Origin: CAG-964 sp902789345 | Lineage (GTDB): Bacteria > Bacillota > Clostridia > Oscillospirales > Acutalibacteraceae | Direction: 5' to 3' (one strand) | DNA: 64,000 bases | Assembly (NCBI GenBank): GCA_052117325.1 | Contig: JBQKJJ010000003.1 | In this document: in pieces, positions 1-8,715 of the stretch | How positions within the stretch are numbered: position 1 is the stretch's first letter | Layout: the number at the start of each line of letters is the position of its first letter | The notes under the pieces: model-generated | What the model saw: only the letters and a program-made list of their open reading frames with translations | Told to the model about the DNA's origin: nothing | The model's database searches: none | Position numbers and translations under genes: made by a program

Positions 1-95
<95 letters not shown>

Positions 96-272
96 TTGTA
101 TCATTTCACATTCTTGCGAATGTGCTATAATCTTTTAAAGCTTGATGCTCTCAAGTTTTCGCTTATTAGCGTGCGCTTAATTTCTTAAGCTTTTGACATT
201 TGTTGTGTTGTCTTCACTGTAAAACTCTGAGTATTCTCAAAGTAATTACGGGTTTTTCTTGTTGTGTTGTTT

Positions 273-288
273 AATTTTCAAGGTCCTG
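273..288 (-). promoter_or_regulatory. boxA-like antitermination signal in the 16S leader
   Basis: The leader carries an ACCTTGAAAATTAAAC element on the minus strand, resembling the CTTTGAAAACT boxA-type motif upstream of many Firmicute 16S genes, where Nus factors load to prevent premature termination. It lies downstream of both rrn promoters. Assignment is by motif likeness only. Confidence 0.4.
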
Positions 289-329
289 TACTCTTACTTT
301 GCGTTTTGCTTTCGTAAGAGAGCTTATTT

Positions 330-358
330 ATTTTATCACAAATATTTTATTTTGTCAA
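330..358 (-). promoter_or_regulatory. rrn promoter P2 (proximal)
   Basis: TTGACA at 358-353, a 17-base AT-rich spacer and TAAAAT at 335-330, reading toward the 16S gene. Transcription would start near 323, giving a leader of roughly 230 bases. Confidence 0.8.
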
Positions 359-520
359 CACTTTTTCAGACTTTTTTCAAACTTTTTTCAACTTTCTGAA
401 TCGTATCTTTACATTCACCGTCAAAGAATTAAGAAATCAATCTTTTCTTCAACTATAAAGCATTCTTCAAATTGTCGTATTCAGTTCGTTTGTGTTGCCC
501 TCGTTTGCGACAGCTTTGTT

Positions 521-549
521 ATTATATCAAACTGCCGCCCCCTTGTCAA
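521..549 (-). promoter_or_regulatory. rrn promoter P1 (distal)
   Basis: Perfect consensus TTGACA (549-544), 17-base spacer and TATAAT (526-521). An A/T-rich stretch directly upstream (550-590) could act as an UP element. It lies 37 bp downstream of the trp terminator and reads in the same direction, so trp read-through would run into the rRNA operon. Confidence 0.85.
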
Positions 550-585
550 CGCTTTTTTTAAAGTTTTTTAATTATTTCTTTAAAA

Positions 586-624
586 TTTTCGAGGGAATCA
601 ACAAAGCTGTGATTCCCTCGAAAA
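586..624 (-). terminator. Terminator of the trp operon
   Basis: A perfect 15-bp inverted repeat (TTTTCGAGGGAATCA and its complement) with a 9-base loop, 17 bp after the trpA stop. The A/T ends supply a short U tract in either direction. Confidence 0.85.
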
Positions 625-640
625 GTATTATCAATATAAA

Positions 641-1417
641 TTAAATATTTCTGACTGCGTCTTTCATTTCTTTAACATAGTCATAAACATAAGGAACGCA
701 CTTCTCGCCGTACTGTGCACATATTTTAACTATAGCACTGCCTACAATTACACCATCGGCGTACTGTGCCATTTCTTTTGCCTGTTGAGGCGTTGAAATA
801 CCAAAGCCTATAGCTGTAGGCACATTTGTAACTTCTCGTACAAGCGACGTCATCTCTCCTAAATTAGTGGTAATTTTTTTACGAACACCTGTAACACCCA
901 AAGAAGATACACAGTACACAAAGCCCTGTGCCTCCTTTGCAATAGTCTTTATTCTGTCGTGTGATGTTGGGGCTATAAGAGATATTAGGTCAATACCGTA
1001 TTTGTCACAAAACGGTGCAACCTCGTTTTTCTCTTCGTAAGGTACATCCGGAATAATAAGGGCATCTACTCCCAGTTCTGCGGCTTTTTTACAGAACTTA
1101 TCCACGCCGTACACATATACCGGATTTATGTATGTCATAAAGGCTAGAGGAATGTTGCTTTCCTTTCTAACCTCCGCTACCATATCAAAAATTTTATCTG
1201 TTGTTGTACCTGCTTTTAAGGCTCTTTCGTCAGCCGCCTGAATTACCAAACCCTCAGCTACAGGGTCGGAGAAAGGTATTCCTATCTCTATAAGGTCAGC
1301 TCCTGCTTTTTCCATAGCCAATATTATTTCTTTTGTTACCTCTAGGTTAGGGTCGCCTGCTGTAACAAAAGGTATAAATGCTTTACCGTTTTTAAATGCG
1401 TTGGCTGTATTACTCAT
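641..1417 (-). CDS. trpA: Tryptophan synthase alpha chain
   Basis: Cleaves indole-3-glycerol phosphate to indole and glyceraldehyde 3-phosphate and passes indole to TrpB. The 258-residue TIM barrel is full length. The N-terminal FVTAGDP loop and LIEIGIPFSDP segment are clear, with the catalytic Glu at residue 44. The residue matching E. coli catalytic Asp60 is Glu55 here (DPVAEG); I recall the same form in other Firmicute TrpA proteins, so this is probably not a defect. The phosphate-binding loop is near VIVGSAIVK. The start overlaps the trpB end by 8 bases, implying translational coupling. Last gene of the operon, followed by a strong hairpin. Confidence 0.97.
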   Translation of the reverse strand: MSNTANAFKNGKAFIPFVTAGDPNLEVTKEIILAMEKAGADLIEIGIPFSDPVAEGLVIQAADERALKAGTTTDKIFDMVAEVRKESNIPLAFMTYINPVYVYGVDKFCKKAAELGVDALIIPDVPYEEKNEVAPFCDKYGIDLISLIAPTSHDRIKTIAKEAQGFVYCVSSLGVTGVRKKITTNLGEMTSLVREVTNVPTAIGFGISTPQQAKEMAQYADGVIVGSAIVKICAQYGEKCVPYVYDYVKEMKDAVRNI

Positions 1418-2594
1418 ATATATCCTCTCCTCTGTATCTTGCTATAGCGGCAACATCCTTATCTCCTCTGCCGGAAATGTTTATTACCATAATCTTGTCC
1501 TTATCAAGAGTAGGTGCAAGCTTCATTGCATAGGCAACAGCGTGTGCACTTTCAATAGCCGGTATAATGCCCTCAGTCCTTGACAAATACTCAAAGGCAT
1601 TTACTGCCTCGTCATCTGTAACAGGAACATACTCGGCTCTGCCAATGTCCTTTAAATAAGCGTGTTCAGGACCCACCCCAGGGTAGTCAAGTCCTGCCGA
1701 AATTGAGTAAACCGGTGCAATTTGACCGTACTTATCCTGACAGAAATAGGACTTCATACCGTGGAACACACCCTCTGTACCTGTTGCCATTGTTGCTGCT
1801 GTGTACGGTGTGTCTGCTCCCTTACCGGCTGCCTCGCAACCGATTAGGCGAACCTGCTTATCCTCGATAAAATTATAAAAAGCTCCCATAGCGTTGCTTC
1901 CGCCGCCTACGCACGCCATTACAACATCCGGCAATCTGCCTTCTTTTTCCAGCATTTGTTCTTTTATCTCTTTGCTAATAACACTTTGGAAATCACGCAC
2001 TATAGTCGGGAATGGGTGTGGGCCCATTACTGAGCCTAAAACATAGTGAGTATCGCTTATACGGTTGCTCCACTCACGCAGTGTTTCGTTTACTGCGTCC
2101 TTTAAGGTCATTGTTCCGCTTGTAACAGCTTCAACCTCTGCCCCCAGCAAACGCATACGGTAAACATTAAGAGCCTGTCTTTCTGTATCTTCCCTGCCCA
2201 TATAAACCTTACATTCCAGGCCCATCAAAGCGGCTACAGTTGCTGTAGCAACGCCGTGCTGACCTGCTCCTGTTTCGGCTATTACTCTTGTTTTGCCCAT
2301 TTTTTTGGCAAGCAAACACTGACCAAGCACATTGTTAAGCTTATGTGAGCCTGTGTGATTTAGGTCTTCTCTCTTTAAATATATTTTTGCACCGCCCAAA
2401 TCCTTAGTCATTCTTTCTGCATAATAAAGTCTTGACGGTCTACCTGCATATTCATTTAAAAGCTGTGTAAGCTCCTTTTGAAATTCAGGATCATTTTTAT
2501 AATGGTTATAAGCCTCCTCCAGCTCTATAACCGCATTCATAAGTGTTTCAGGTATATACTGTCCTCCGTGACAGCCAAACATTCCCTTTGACAT
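1410..2594 (-). CDS. trpB: Tryptophan synthase beta chain
   Basis: PLP enzyme condensing indole with serine to give tryptophan, working as an alpha2-beta2 complex with TrpA. The 394 residues are normal for the canonical TrpB1 type. The HTGSHKLNN motif carries the Schiff-base lysine (K85), and the Gly-rich phosphate loop GGGSNAMG is present, as is the YPGVGPEHAYLKD segment. It begins directly after the trpF stop, with AGGAGG on the minus strand ending about 9 bases before the ATG. Its PLP may come from the pdxST genes at 22.1-23.6 kb. Confidence 0.98.
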   Translation of the reverse strand: MSKGMFGCHGGQYIPETLMNAVIELEEAYNHYKNDPEFQKELTQLLNEYAGRPSRLYYAERMTKDLGGAKIYLKREDLNHTGSHKLNNVLGQCLLAKKMGKTRVIAETGAGQHGVATATVAALMGLECKVYMGREDTERQALNVYRMRLLGAEVEAVTSGTMTLKDAVNETLREWSNRISDTHYVLGSVMGPHPFPTIVRDFQSVISKEIKEQMLEKEGRLPDVVMACVGGGSNAMGAFYNFIEDKQVRLIGCEAAGKGADTPYTAATMATGTEGVFHGMKSYFCQDKYGQIAPVYSISAGLDYPGVGPEHAYLKDIGRAEYVPVTDDEAVNAFEYLSRTEGIIPAIESAHAVAYAMKLAPTLDKDKIMVINISGRGDKDVAAIARYRGEDIYE

Positions 2595-3212
2595 TTAGTA
2601 TGTCCTCCTAACCTTTTCTATAATATTCCTTATCTTTTTTTCGTCCTTAAAGCCATCGGTTTCAACACCGCTGCTTACATCCACACAATAAGGCTGAACC
2701 GTCTTAATTGCCGTTTCAACATTTTCAGTATTCAAGCCTCCTGCCAAAAAAAACGGCTTTTTCAATGCAGTAGGTATAAGCTGCCAGTTAAAGCTTTCAC
2801 CTACGCCGCCATATGCGGATTTTTTGTAGGTGTCAAGCAGCAGGTAGTCACAATTAAGCTTTTCAGCCTGCAAAATCTGTTGTGTGCTTTGAACACGCAC
2901 CGCCTTTATTACAGGCTTGCCGGTCATACTCTTTACCTTGGATATATAATCATTATCCTCGTCACCGTGCAGCTGTACAACATCTATAATGTTTTGTCTG
3001 CAAAGGTCTGCTATAAGCTCCAAAGGCTCATTAACAAACACCCCCACGGCCTTTATACCACTGGTGAGTTCTAGCTTTAATTTTTCTGCCTGCTTAGGCG
3101 TAACCCGGCGCTTTGACTTTGAAAACACAAAGCCTACATAGTCCGGCTTACTGCTGTTTACATAGTCAATGTCACATTCCCTGCTTAAGCCGCATATTTT
3201 AACCATACTCAT
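2595..3212 (-). CDS. trpF: Phosphoribosylanthranilate isomerase
   Basis: Amadori isomerisation of phosphoribosylanthranilate to CdRP. At 205 residues it is a standard monofunctional TrpF barrel. The N-terminal KICGL motif holds the catalytic Cys, and DVVQLHGDE and LAGGLN are the usual substrate and phosphate motifs. The ATG overlaps the TGA of trpC (ATGA). A second in-frame ATG lies two codons further in. Having its own trpF and trpC genes distinguishes this operon from the fused trpCF of enterobacteria. Confidence 0.96.
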   Translation of the reverse strand: MSMVKICGLSRECDIDYVNSSKPDYVGFVFSKSKRRVTPKQAEKLKLELTSGIKAVGVFVNEPLELIADLCRQNIIDVVQLHGDEDNDYISKVKSMTGKPVIKAVRVQSTQQILQAEKLNCDYLLLDTYKKSAYGGVGESFNWQLIPTALKKPFFLAGGLNTENVETAIKTVQPYCVDVSSGVETDGFKDEKKIRNIIEKVRRTY

Positions 3213-4006
3213 TTAACTTCACCGCCGTTTAAAGCCGTAAGCATTTCTTTTTTATTTTCACATCGCATAAAGGTTTCACCGATAAGTACTGCGTCTACAT
3301 TTGCCTGCTTAAGTGCGGCAATATCCTGCGGAGTTTTTATTCCGCTTTCCGCAACAAAAATAATATCATTTGGTACAAGCTTTCTTAAGCGTGTGCTGTT
3401 GTTAATATTCACGGTAAAATTCTTTAGGTTTCTGTTGTTTACACCTATAATTCTTGCACCGGCATCTATAGCGGATTGTACCTCCTGCTCGTCGTGAGCT
3501 TCTACTAACGCGGACAGTCCCAAGCTGTCGCAAATTTTTATATATTTTTTTATTGTTTCAGTATCAAGCAAGGCGCAAATAAGCAATACAGCAGACGCCC
3601 CCATTACCTTTGCCTGGTAGAGCATATATTCGTCAATAGTAAAGTCTTTGCGGATAATAGGTATATTAACAACCTTGCTTACCTCTTTAACATATTGGTC
3701 ACTGCCTAAAAAATAATCGGTTTCGGTCAAAACGGATATTGCACTTGCTCCGGCGCTCTGATATTCCTTTGCTATTTCCACATATGGAAAATCCTCGGCT
3801 ATTATTCCTTTTGATGGGGAAGCTTTTTTTATTTCACAAATATAAGACATCCCCTCCTTTGACAAAGCCTTTTCAAAAGGAAAACCTGTATCTGTATTCA
3901 GTGCAAATGCCTGTTTCTTTAGCTGTTCAATGGATATTTCAGCCTTATTTTTTTCAATACGCTTTCTTGTACATTCAGCCAGTGTGTCAAGTATTTTATC
4001 GCTCAT
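3209..4006 (-). CDS. trpC: Indole-3-glycerol-phosphate synthase
   Basis: Closes the indole ring of CdRP to indole-3-glycerol phosphate. The 265-residue barrel has the EIKKASPSKG catalytic lysine motif, IIRKDFTIDEYML, IGVNNRNL and VAESGI. I place the start at the ATG sharing one base with the trpD stop (TGATG), preceded by GAGGTG. A GTG two codons earlier is open but lies inside the Shine-Dalgarno region. Confidence 0.96.
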   Translation of the reverse strand: MSDKILDTLAECTRKRIEKNKAEISIEQLKKQAFALNTDTGFPFEKALSKEGMSYICEIKKASPSKGIIAEDFPYVEIAKEYQSAGASAISVLTETDYFLGSDQYVKEVSKVVNIPIIRKDFTIDEYMLYQAKVMGASAVLLICALLDTETIKKYIKICDSLGLSALVEAHDEQEVQSAIDAGARIIGVNNRNLKNFTVNINNSTRLRKLVPNDIIFVAESGIKTPQDIAALKQANVDAVLIGETFMRCENKKEMLTALNGGEVK

Positions 4007-5019
4007 CAGCACACCTCGTTAGTTACCTTTACAAATTCTTCAAGCTTAGCCTTAGCCTTGCCGCTGTCGATAGTTTGTGCGGCTATTTCAATACCCTTAG
4101 ATATGCTGTCAGCCTTGCCTGCTATGTAAATTGCAATACCGCTGTTAAGCAGCACTACATCTCTTTTAGCACCCTTTTCACCGTTCAAAATCTTTCTTGC
4201 TATTTCCGCATTTTCCTGTGGGTTGCCCCCTACAAGGTCATCTTTCTTGCACAGTGTAAAGCCGTAATCCTCAGGGTTGATTGTAAGCTCGGTAATTACA
4301 CCGTTCTTAATTTCGCAGGCTGTAGTTTTAGCTACCAATGAAACCTCGTCGATTCCGTCCTGACCGTAAACTACCATACCCTTTTCAACTCCAAGATTTT
4401 TTAGAACCTCTGCCATAGGTTTAACCAACTCTTGGCTGTACACGCCCATAAGCTGAATAGTAGCAGAAGCAGGGTTAGCCAAAGGTCCTAAAATATTGAA
4501 AATTGTTCTGGCGCCCATTTCTTTTCTAACCGGTGCGGCGTACTTCATTGCACCGTGGTAAACAGGGGCAAACATAAAGCACATACCTGTGTCGGCCAGC
4601 ACCTTTTCGTTTTGCTGTGCTGTAATATCCAGCTTTACGCCAAGTGCCTCAAACACATCGGCGGCACCGCATTTACTTGACACGCTTCTGTTGCCGTGCT
4701 TTGCAGTTGGAACACCTGCCGCAGCAGTTACTATAGAGGATACTGAAGAAATGTTAAAGGTAAAGGCCTCGTCACCGCCTGTACCTACAATTTCAAGAAC
4801 TTCTGTACTGTGGTTTAGATGTACACCAACCCTACGCATAACCTTTGCACAGGCTGTAATTTCCTCTATGGTTTCCCCTTTCATTCTAAGGGCTGTTAAG
4901 AAAGCAGCCATTTGTGCATTGGTTGCCTTACCTGTCATAATTTCTTCCATTACACCCTCGGTTTCGGCAGGCGTTAAATTTTCTTTGTTAATTACCTTGC
5001 TAATTGCTTCCTTAATCAT
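4006..5019 (-). CDS. trpD: Anthranilate phosphoribosyltransferase
   Basis: Transfers phosphoribose from PRPP to anthranilate. The 337 residues carry the VGTGGDE PRPP-binding loop, GNRSVSSKCGAADVFEALG, and NILGPLANP. The ATG at 5019 sits one base after the trpG stop. A TTG four codons upstream is also open but has no room for a ribosome binding site. No glutaminase domain is fused; trpG is separate and directly upstream. Confidence 0.96.
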   Translation of the reverse strand: MIKEAISKVINKENLTPAETEGVMEEIMTGKATNAQMAAFLTALRMKGETIEEITACAKVMRRVGVHLNHSTEVLEIVGTGGDEAFTFNISSVSSIVTAAAGVPTAKHGNRSVSSKCGAADVFEALGVKLDITAQQNEKVLADTGMCFMFAPVYHGAMKYAAPVRKEMGARTIFNILGPLANPASATIQLMGVYSQELVKPMAEVLKNLGVEKGMVVYGQDGIDEVSLVAKTTACEIKNGVITELTINPEDYGFTLCKKDDLVGGNPQENAEIARKILNGEKGAKRDVVLLNSGIAIYIAGKADSISKGIEIAAQTIDSGKAKAKLEEFVKVTNEVC

Positions 5020-5020
5020 T

Positions 5021-5593
5021 TTACTTTCCAACCTTTCTTATAAAATTTTCCAGCATCTTTCCACCCTGTGGCGTCATAATAGATTCCGGGTGGAATTGCA
5101 GTCCGTATATTTCGTAATCTCTGTGTTTAACAGCCATAACCTCGCCGTTTTCAACATCGGTAGATGTTACAATAAGCTCCTCCGGTAAATTAGTTGCCAC
5201 CAATGAATGATAACGGGCCACCTTAATACTGCTTGGCATATCTCGAAATATTTTACACTTATTATCCACCGTAACTTCGCTTTGCTTTCCGTGCATAAGC
5301 TTTACTGCGTGGGTAATTTCAGCGCCAAATACCTCACAAATAGCCTGGTGTCCCAAACAAACACCCAAAATCGGGAACTCACCCTTTAGCTGCCTTACAA
5401 CCTCTTCACACACACCGGCATTCTTGGGATAACCAGGACCGGGAGACAGAATAATGTGTGTAGGGTTTAGTCGGCGTATTTCTTCAACTGTAATTTTATC
5501 GTTTCTGTAAACCTGTATATCGCTTTCCACACTGCCGGCAACCTGAACCAAATTGTAGGAAAAGCTGTCGTAGTTATCAATAAGTAATATCAT
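5021..5593 (-). CDS. trpG: Anthranilate synthase glutaminase subunit
   Basis: Class I glutamine amidotransferase that supplies ammonia to TrpE. The 190 residues contain the triad: Cys79 in GVCLGHQAI and His168/Glu170 in LQFHPES. The oxyanion loop is SPGPGYP. The same fold serves PabA in folate synthesis, and one subunit may serve both. Position between trpE and trpD makes the Trp role primary. It follows trpE by 20 bp. Confidence 0.96.
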   Translation of the reverse strand: MILLIDNYDSFSYNLVQVAGSVESDIQVYRNDKITVEEIRRLNPTHIILSPGPGYPKNAGVCEEVVRQLKGEFPILGVCLGHQAICEVFGAEITHAVKLMHGKQSEVTVDNKCKIFRDMPSSIKVARYHSLVATNLPEELIVTSTDVENGEVMAVKHRDYEIYGLQFHPESIMTPQGGKMLENFIRKVGK

Positions 5594-5613
5594 AAAATTA
5601 TCTCCTCTTTCCC

Positions 5614-7074
5614 TTATGGCAGGTCAGCCTCTGCCGCACCCTGCACTGCGTTCATTACTGCCAAAGCCTTGTTGTAGGTTTCCATATATTCTGAATGTGG
5701 TACACTGTCTGCCACTATACCGGCACCTGCCTGAACATAAACCTTGTCATTCTTTTTTACAGCCATTCTTATTGCTATGGCAACATCAAGGTTACCGTTA
5801 AAGTCTACATAGCCCAGTGCTCCGCCGTAAATTCCCCTTGGGTACTGCTCCAGCTCCTCTATAATTTCACAAGCCCTTATTTTAGGCGCACCTGAAAGCG
5901 TACCTGCCGGCAAAACCGATTCTATGGCATTAAAGGCGTCCATATCATCACGAATGTCACCCTCAACCTCAGAGGCTATGTGCATAATTTTTGAATACTT
6001 ATTAATCACCTTATAGGCTGTTACCTCTACAGAGTTAATCTTTGCAATTCTGCCAATGTCGTTTCTGCCTAGGTCAACAAGCATATTATGTTCTGCAAGC
6101 TCCTTTTGGTCGCTTAGCAGATCCTTTTCAAGCTGTTCGTCCTCTTCCTTTGTTGCTCCCCTTGGTCGTGAGCCGGCAACAGGATATGTGGAAAGTCTGC
6201 CGTTTTTAAGCCTTACCAATGTTTCAGGCGAGGTGCTTATAATCTCGCTGTCGTCAAACTTCATATACACCATATACGGTGACGGGTTTGTAATACGCAA
6301 CACCCTGTAGGCGTCAATAAGATCACCCTTGTACTCACTTTCAAAGCGTCTTGAAACTACACACTGGAAAATATCGCCCTCATAAATATATTCCTTGGTT
6401 TTTTCAACCATTTTACAAAATTCATCCTCGGTCATATTGGATTTGAATTCTACATTTCTGTAAGGGTTAGTAGGTGGCAGTGGCTGATTGTCCGTTATAA
6501 TAGAAACAATTTTTTCTATATCGTCACAAGCCTTTTTATACTGAAAGTCAACATCGTCTGTCTTCATATTAACTATGACTATCATTTTTTGCGTTAGGTG
6601 GTCGTAAACAACTACCTTGTCAAAAAACATAAGGTCAAAGTCATTAAACTGACTTTCTCTCAGCTTTAAAACAGGCTCTGCCACAGCTATCATACTGTAT
6701 CCAAAGTAGCCTACAAGTCCTCCGGTAAACGGCGGTATATCCTCGAATTTAGGTGATGTATAATTTTTCAAAAACTCTCTTACTGCGTCAAACGGCTTGT
6801 CTGTTGCTATCTCTTTAGCACCCTCGCCCTCAATAACAACCTTGCCGCTTTTATAGTATATTCTGGACTTAGGGTCAAAGCCTACAAAGGAGTATCTGCC
6901 CCATTTTTTACCGCCCTCTACACTTTCCAACAGGTAAAATCTGTTTGATATAGCAGAAATTTTTCTAAGCAGTGTAATAGGTGTAGTAGTATCTGCATAT
7001 ATCTCTTTGGTAACGGGTATAATCTTATAACTCTGCGCTAAGCTGTTAATTTCTTCTAAGCTTGGTTTTATCAT
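5614..7074 (-). CDS. trpE: Anthranilate synthase component I
   Basis: Chorismate plus ammonia to anthranilate and pyruvate, the committed step. The 486-residue protein has the N-terminal LLES motif linked to feedback binding of tryptophan, and the C-terminal chorismate-binding core (PSPYMVYMKF, AGTLSGAPKIRACEIIEE, YGGALGYVDFNGN). The start is the ATG at 7074 after AAAGGAG with 9-base spacing. A TTG ten codons upstream is open but overlaps the leader terminator. First gene of the operon, controlled by the T-box leader upstream. Confidence 0.97.
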   Translation of the reverse strand: MIKPSLEEINSLAQSYKIIPVTKEIYADTTTPITLLRKISAISNRFYLLESVEGGKKWGRYSFVGFDPKSRIYYKSGKVVIEGEGAKEIATDKPFDAVREFLKNYTSPKFEDIPPFTGGLVGYFGYSMIAVAEPVLKLRESQFNDFDLMFFDKVVVYDHLTQKMIVIVNMKTDDVDFQYKKACDDIEKIVSIITDNQPLPPTNPYRNVEFKSNMTEDEFCKMVEKTKEYIYEGDIFQCVVSRRFESEYKGDLIDAYRVLRITNPSPYMVYMKFDDSEIISTSPETLVRLKNGRLSTYPVAGSRPRGATKEEDEQLEKDLLSDQKELAEHNMLVDLGRNDIGRIAKINSVEVTAYKVINKYSKIMHIASEVEGDIRDDMDAFNAIESVLPAGTLSGAPKIRACEIIEELEQYPRGIYGGALGYVDFNGNLDVAIAIRMAVKKNDKVYVQAGAGIVADSVPHSEYMETYNKALAVMNAVQGAAEADLP

Positions 7075-7105
7075 TTTTAAATACTCCTTTCTAAATTTTG
7101 ACAAT

Positions 7106-7385
7106 AAAAAAAGCCCTTATCCCTCTACAAAAGGGACAAAAGCTAAACTTCTGCGGTACCACCCAAATTGATGCCAAAAAGCACCCACTCATCACGCACT
7201 AACATACGCTCCTTTGTTAACGATAAGGTAACCGTCAACGCCTACTGAATAATTTTCGGGTTGCCCTCACAGGTCCATTCACAAACTTTAGGCAATTTTG
7301 CTCACACCAAATGCAAAACTCTCTTTGTACCGTAGGATTTGTTACTACTCCTGCTCACAGGTTTTTAATATCATCATTCGTGGTT
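7106..7385 (-). promoter_or_regulatory. Tryptophan T-box leader
   Basis: A tRNA-sensing leader. The minus strand carries the antiterminator T-box GGGTGGTACCGCAG (7164-7151), followed by a terminator hairpin (GTCCCTTTTGTAGAGGGAT region) ending in seven Ts near 7106. The Stem I specifier reads GAA-UGG-A with UGG at 7277-7275, the tryptophan codon. Uncharged tRNA-Trp would pair with UGG and with the T-box bulge, forming the antiterminator and switching trpEGDCFBA on. The specifier position is inferred from the usual GAA-codon-purine context after the Stem I distal part (GGTGTGAG). Confidence 0.93.
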
Positions 7386-7414
7386 ATTATATACCTGCTT
7401 TTTTTAGTTGTCAA
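7386..7414 (-). promoter_or_regulatory. trp operon promoter
   Basis: TTGACA (7414-7409), 17-base spacer and TATAAT (7391-7386), a perfect vegetative promoter placed so that transcription starts just before the T-box Stem I. Confidence 0.9.
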
Positions 7415-7481
7415 TACCCTGAAAGAAAATTTTATTTACATTTTCTTACATTTCTCCTTAAAGTTATTACACATTAGTAAA

Positions 7482-7509
7482 TTGATTTTCGTTTACTTCG
7501 TGATATAAT
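7482..7509 (+). promoter_or_regulatory. Promoter of the amidohydrolase gene
   Basis: TTGATT at 7482-7487, 16-base spacer and TATAAT at 7504-7509, about 55 bp before the ATG. The trp promoter fires divergently 68 bp away. Confidence 0.7.
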
Positions 7510-7563
7510 AAGCATTATCACAACTGTATAAAATACTAGTATTATGATTTAGGAGTGGTTTGT

Positions 7564-8397
7564 ATGATTATTGATATGCATTCACACATTGGCTGTATTA
7601 TGAATTTTAAAATGCCAAAGGAAAACTTAATTGAATCTATGAACAAATACGGTATTGACTTTTCTATTTGCTCAAACTGTGAATCGGCGGCATTTGACCA
7701 CACAGGCAAAACCCTGCCTTATACCGAGCAAAAAACTCAGGAGGAAACCTACGCCGAAAGTATAAGCTTTGCACGAAATAATCCGGGCAAAATTGCCGTT
7801 ATGCCCTGGGTAAAGCCTCACTACGAAAAGGTTACGCCAAAGCTTGTTGCTATGATTAAAGAAAATCTTGATATTACGGTAGGTATAAAAATCCACCCTG
7901 TACACTCATTTATAAATTTCAATTCACCACAGGTAGAGGAATATATAAAACTTGCCGAAAGCTTTAACCTGCCTATTCTTACTCACACAGGGAACTCGTC
8001 AGAATCCTGCTGTGCAAGCGTATACGAAATGGCACAAAAGTACCCAAAGGTAAATTTCGTTATGGGACATATGGGACTTGGTACCGACAACACAGAAGCT
8101 ATAGAGATGATTAAAAAGCAGAAAAACCTCTACGGCGACACTGCCTGGGTACCGATAGAATCTGCGGTACTTGCCATAAAGGAATGTGGTGACGATAAAA
8201 TAATGTTTGGTACCGACAACACCATAGACGGTGTTGACACCCTAGGCACAAACCCTAAGGGTGAAAGATCGCTGTACCAACAGTATTTTAATGAGCTTAA
8301 GGAATTAATAACTCCGGAAGAATACGAAAAGCTGATGTACAAAAACGCACTTAAATTTTTTAAGCTGGAAAAGCTAATTAAGAAAAGCCCTCAATGA
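7564..8397 (+). CDS. Metal-dependent amidohydrolase (TIM-barrel type)
   Basis: A 277-residue cytosolic protein of the amidohydrolase_2 type. The N-terminal MIIDMHSHIG gives the first metal ligands (HxH), LTHTGNSS and MGHMGLG supply later histidines, and MFGTDNT contains the last-strand Asp. Such proteins hydrolyse or decarboxylate small carboxylated substrates; the substrate cannot be told. The ATG is chosen because AGGAG ends 8 bases before it; a GTG three codons upstream overlaps that site. Monocistronic: own promoter and a hairpin at 8438-8476. Confidence 0.85.
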   Translation: MIIDMHSHIGCIMNFKMPKENLIESMNKYGIDFSICSNCESAAFDHTGKTLPYTEQKTQEETYAESISFARNNPGKIAVMPWVKPHYEKVTPKLVAMIKENLDITVGIKIHPVHSFINFNSPQVEEYIKLAESFNLPILTHTGNSSESCCASVYEMAQKYPKVNFVMGHMGLGTDNTEAIEMIKKQKNLYGDTAWVPIESAVLAIKECGDDKIMFGTDNTIDGVDTLGTNPKGERSLYQQYFNELKELITPEEYEKLMYKNALKFFKLEKLIKKSPQ

Positions 8398-8543
8398 TAC
8401 AGTAAACAACAATATAAACAACTTATAAACAATGTTACAGCCTTAGCACCGGTAGCTTTTGCCCATGCTAAGGCTGCTTCTTTTAGTGCCTTATGTTTTT
8501 GGTTACGGACAATTTCAGTCCACTCCACGCACTTTCTGCCCAT
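8391..8543 (-). CDS. Possible 50-codon ORF (doubtful)
   Basis: On the minus strand an ATG at 8543, preceded by GAGG with 8-base spacing, opens 50 codons (starting MGRKCVEWTEIV, later AALAWAKATGA). The frame is open for 17 further codons upstream. The N-terminal two thirds look protein-like, being charged and helical. However, it runs through the hairpin that I take to be the terminator of the plus-strand gene and ends antisense to that gene's stop. It could be a gene remnant. Family not recognised. Confidence 0.2.
   Translation of the reverse strand: MGRKCVEWTEIVRNQKHKALKEAALAWAKATGAKAVTLFISCLYCCLLYH
8438..8476 (+). terminator. Terminator after the amidohydrolase
   Basis: An 11-bp perfect inverted repeat (CAGCCTTAGCA / TGCTAAGGCTG) with a 17-base loop, followed by a broken T tract (CTTCTTTTA), 40 bp after the stop codon. 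Confidence 0.6.
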
Positions 8544-8647
8544 AATTTTTTCCTCACTGAAAGCGCCCGGATTTGCTTTCTCTGACTTAATAAGATATTT
8601 AATCTCCGTGCTGCTTCAATAGGAATTTTGTCCGGTTACAAACAACA

Positions 8648-8689
8648 ACACACCCCTGCACCAAGCAAAGCTCGCCTACAGGGGTGTGT
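8648..8689 (-). terminator. Terminator after oadB
   Basis: An 11-bp perfect stem (ACACACCCCTG / CAGGGGTGTGT) located 27 bp past the oadB stop on the minus strand. A loose T-rich run (TTGTTGTTT) follows. Confidence 0.75.
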
Positions 8690-8715
8690 AATTTGAAAAA
8701 TATAATTTTTGTTAA

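Noticed and set aside
641..1417. TrpA as catalytically dead because of Glu in place of Asp60
   Set aside because: Glu at this site occurs in other Firmicute TrpA proteins as I recall, and the rest of the active site is intact.
4589..5188. Plus-strand open frames inside the trp genes, such as the 199-codon frame here
   Set aside because: Antisense shadows of trpD and trpG with no ribosome site and no family resemblance.
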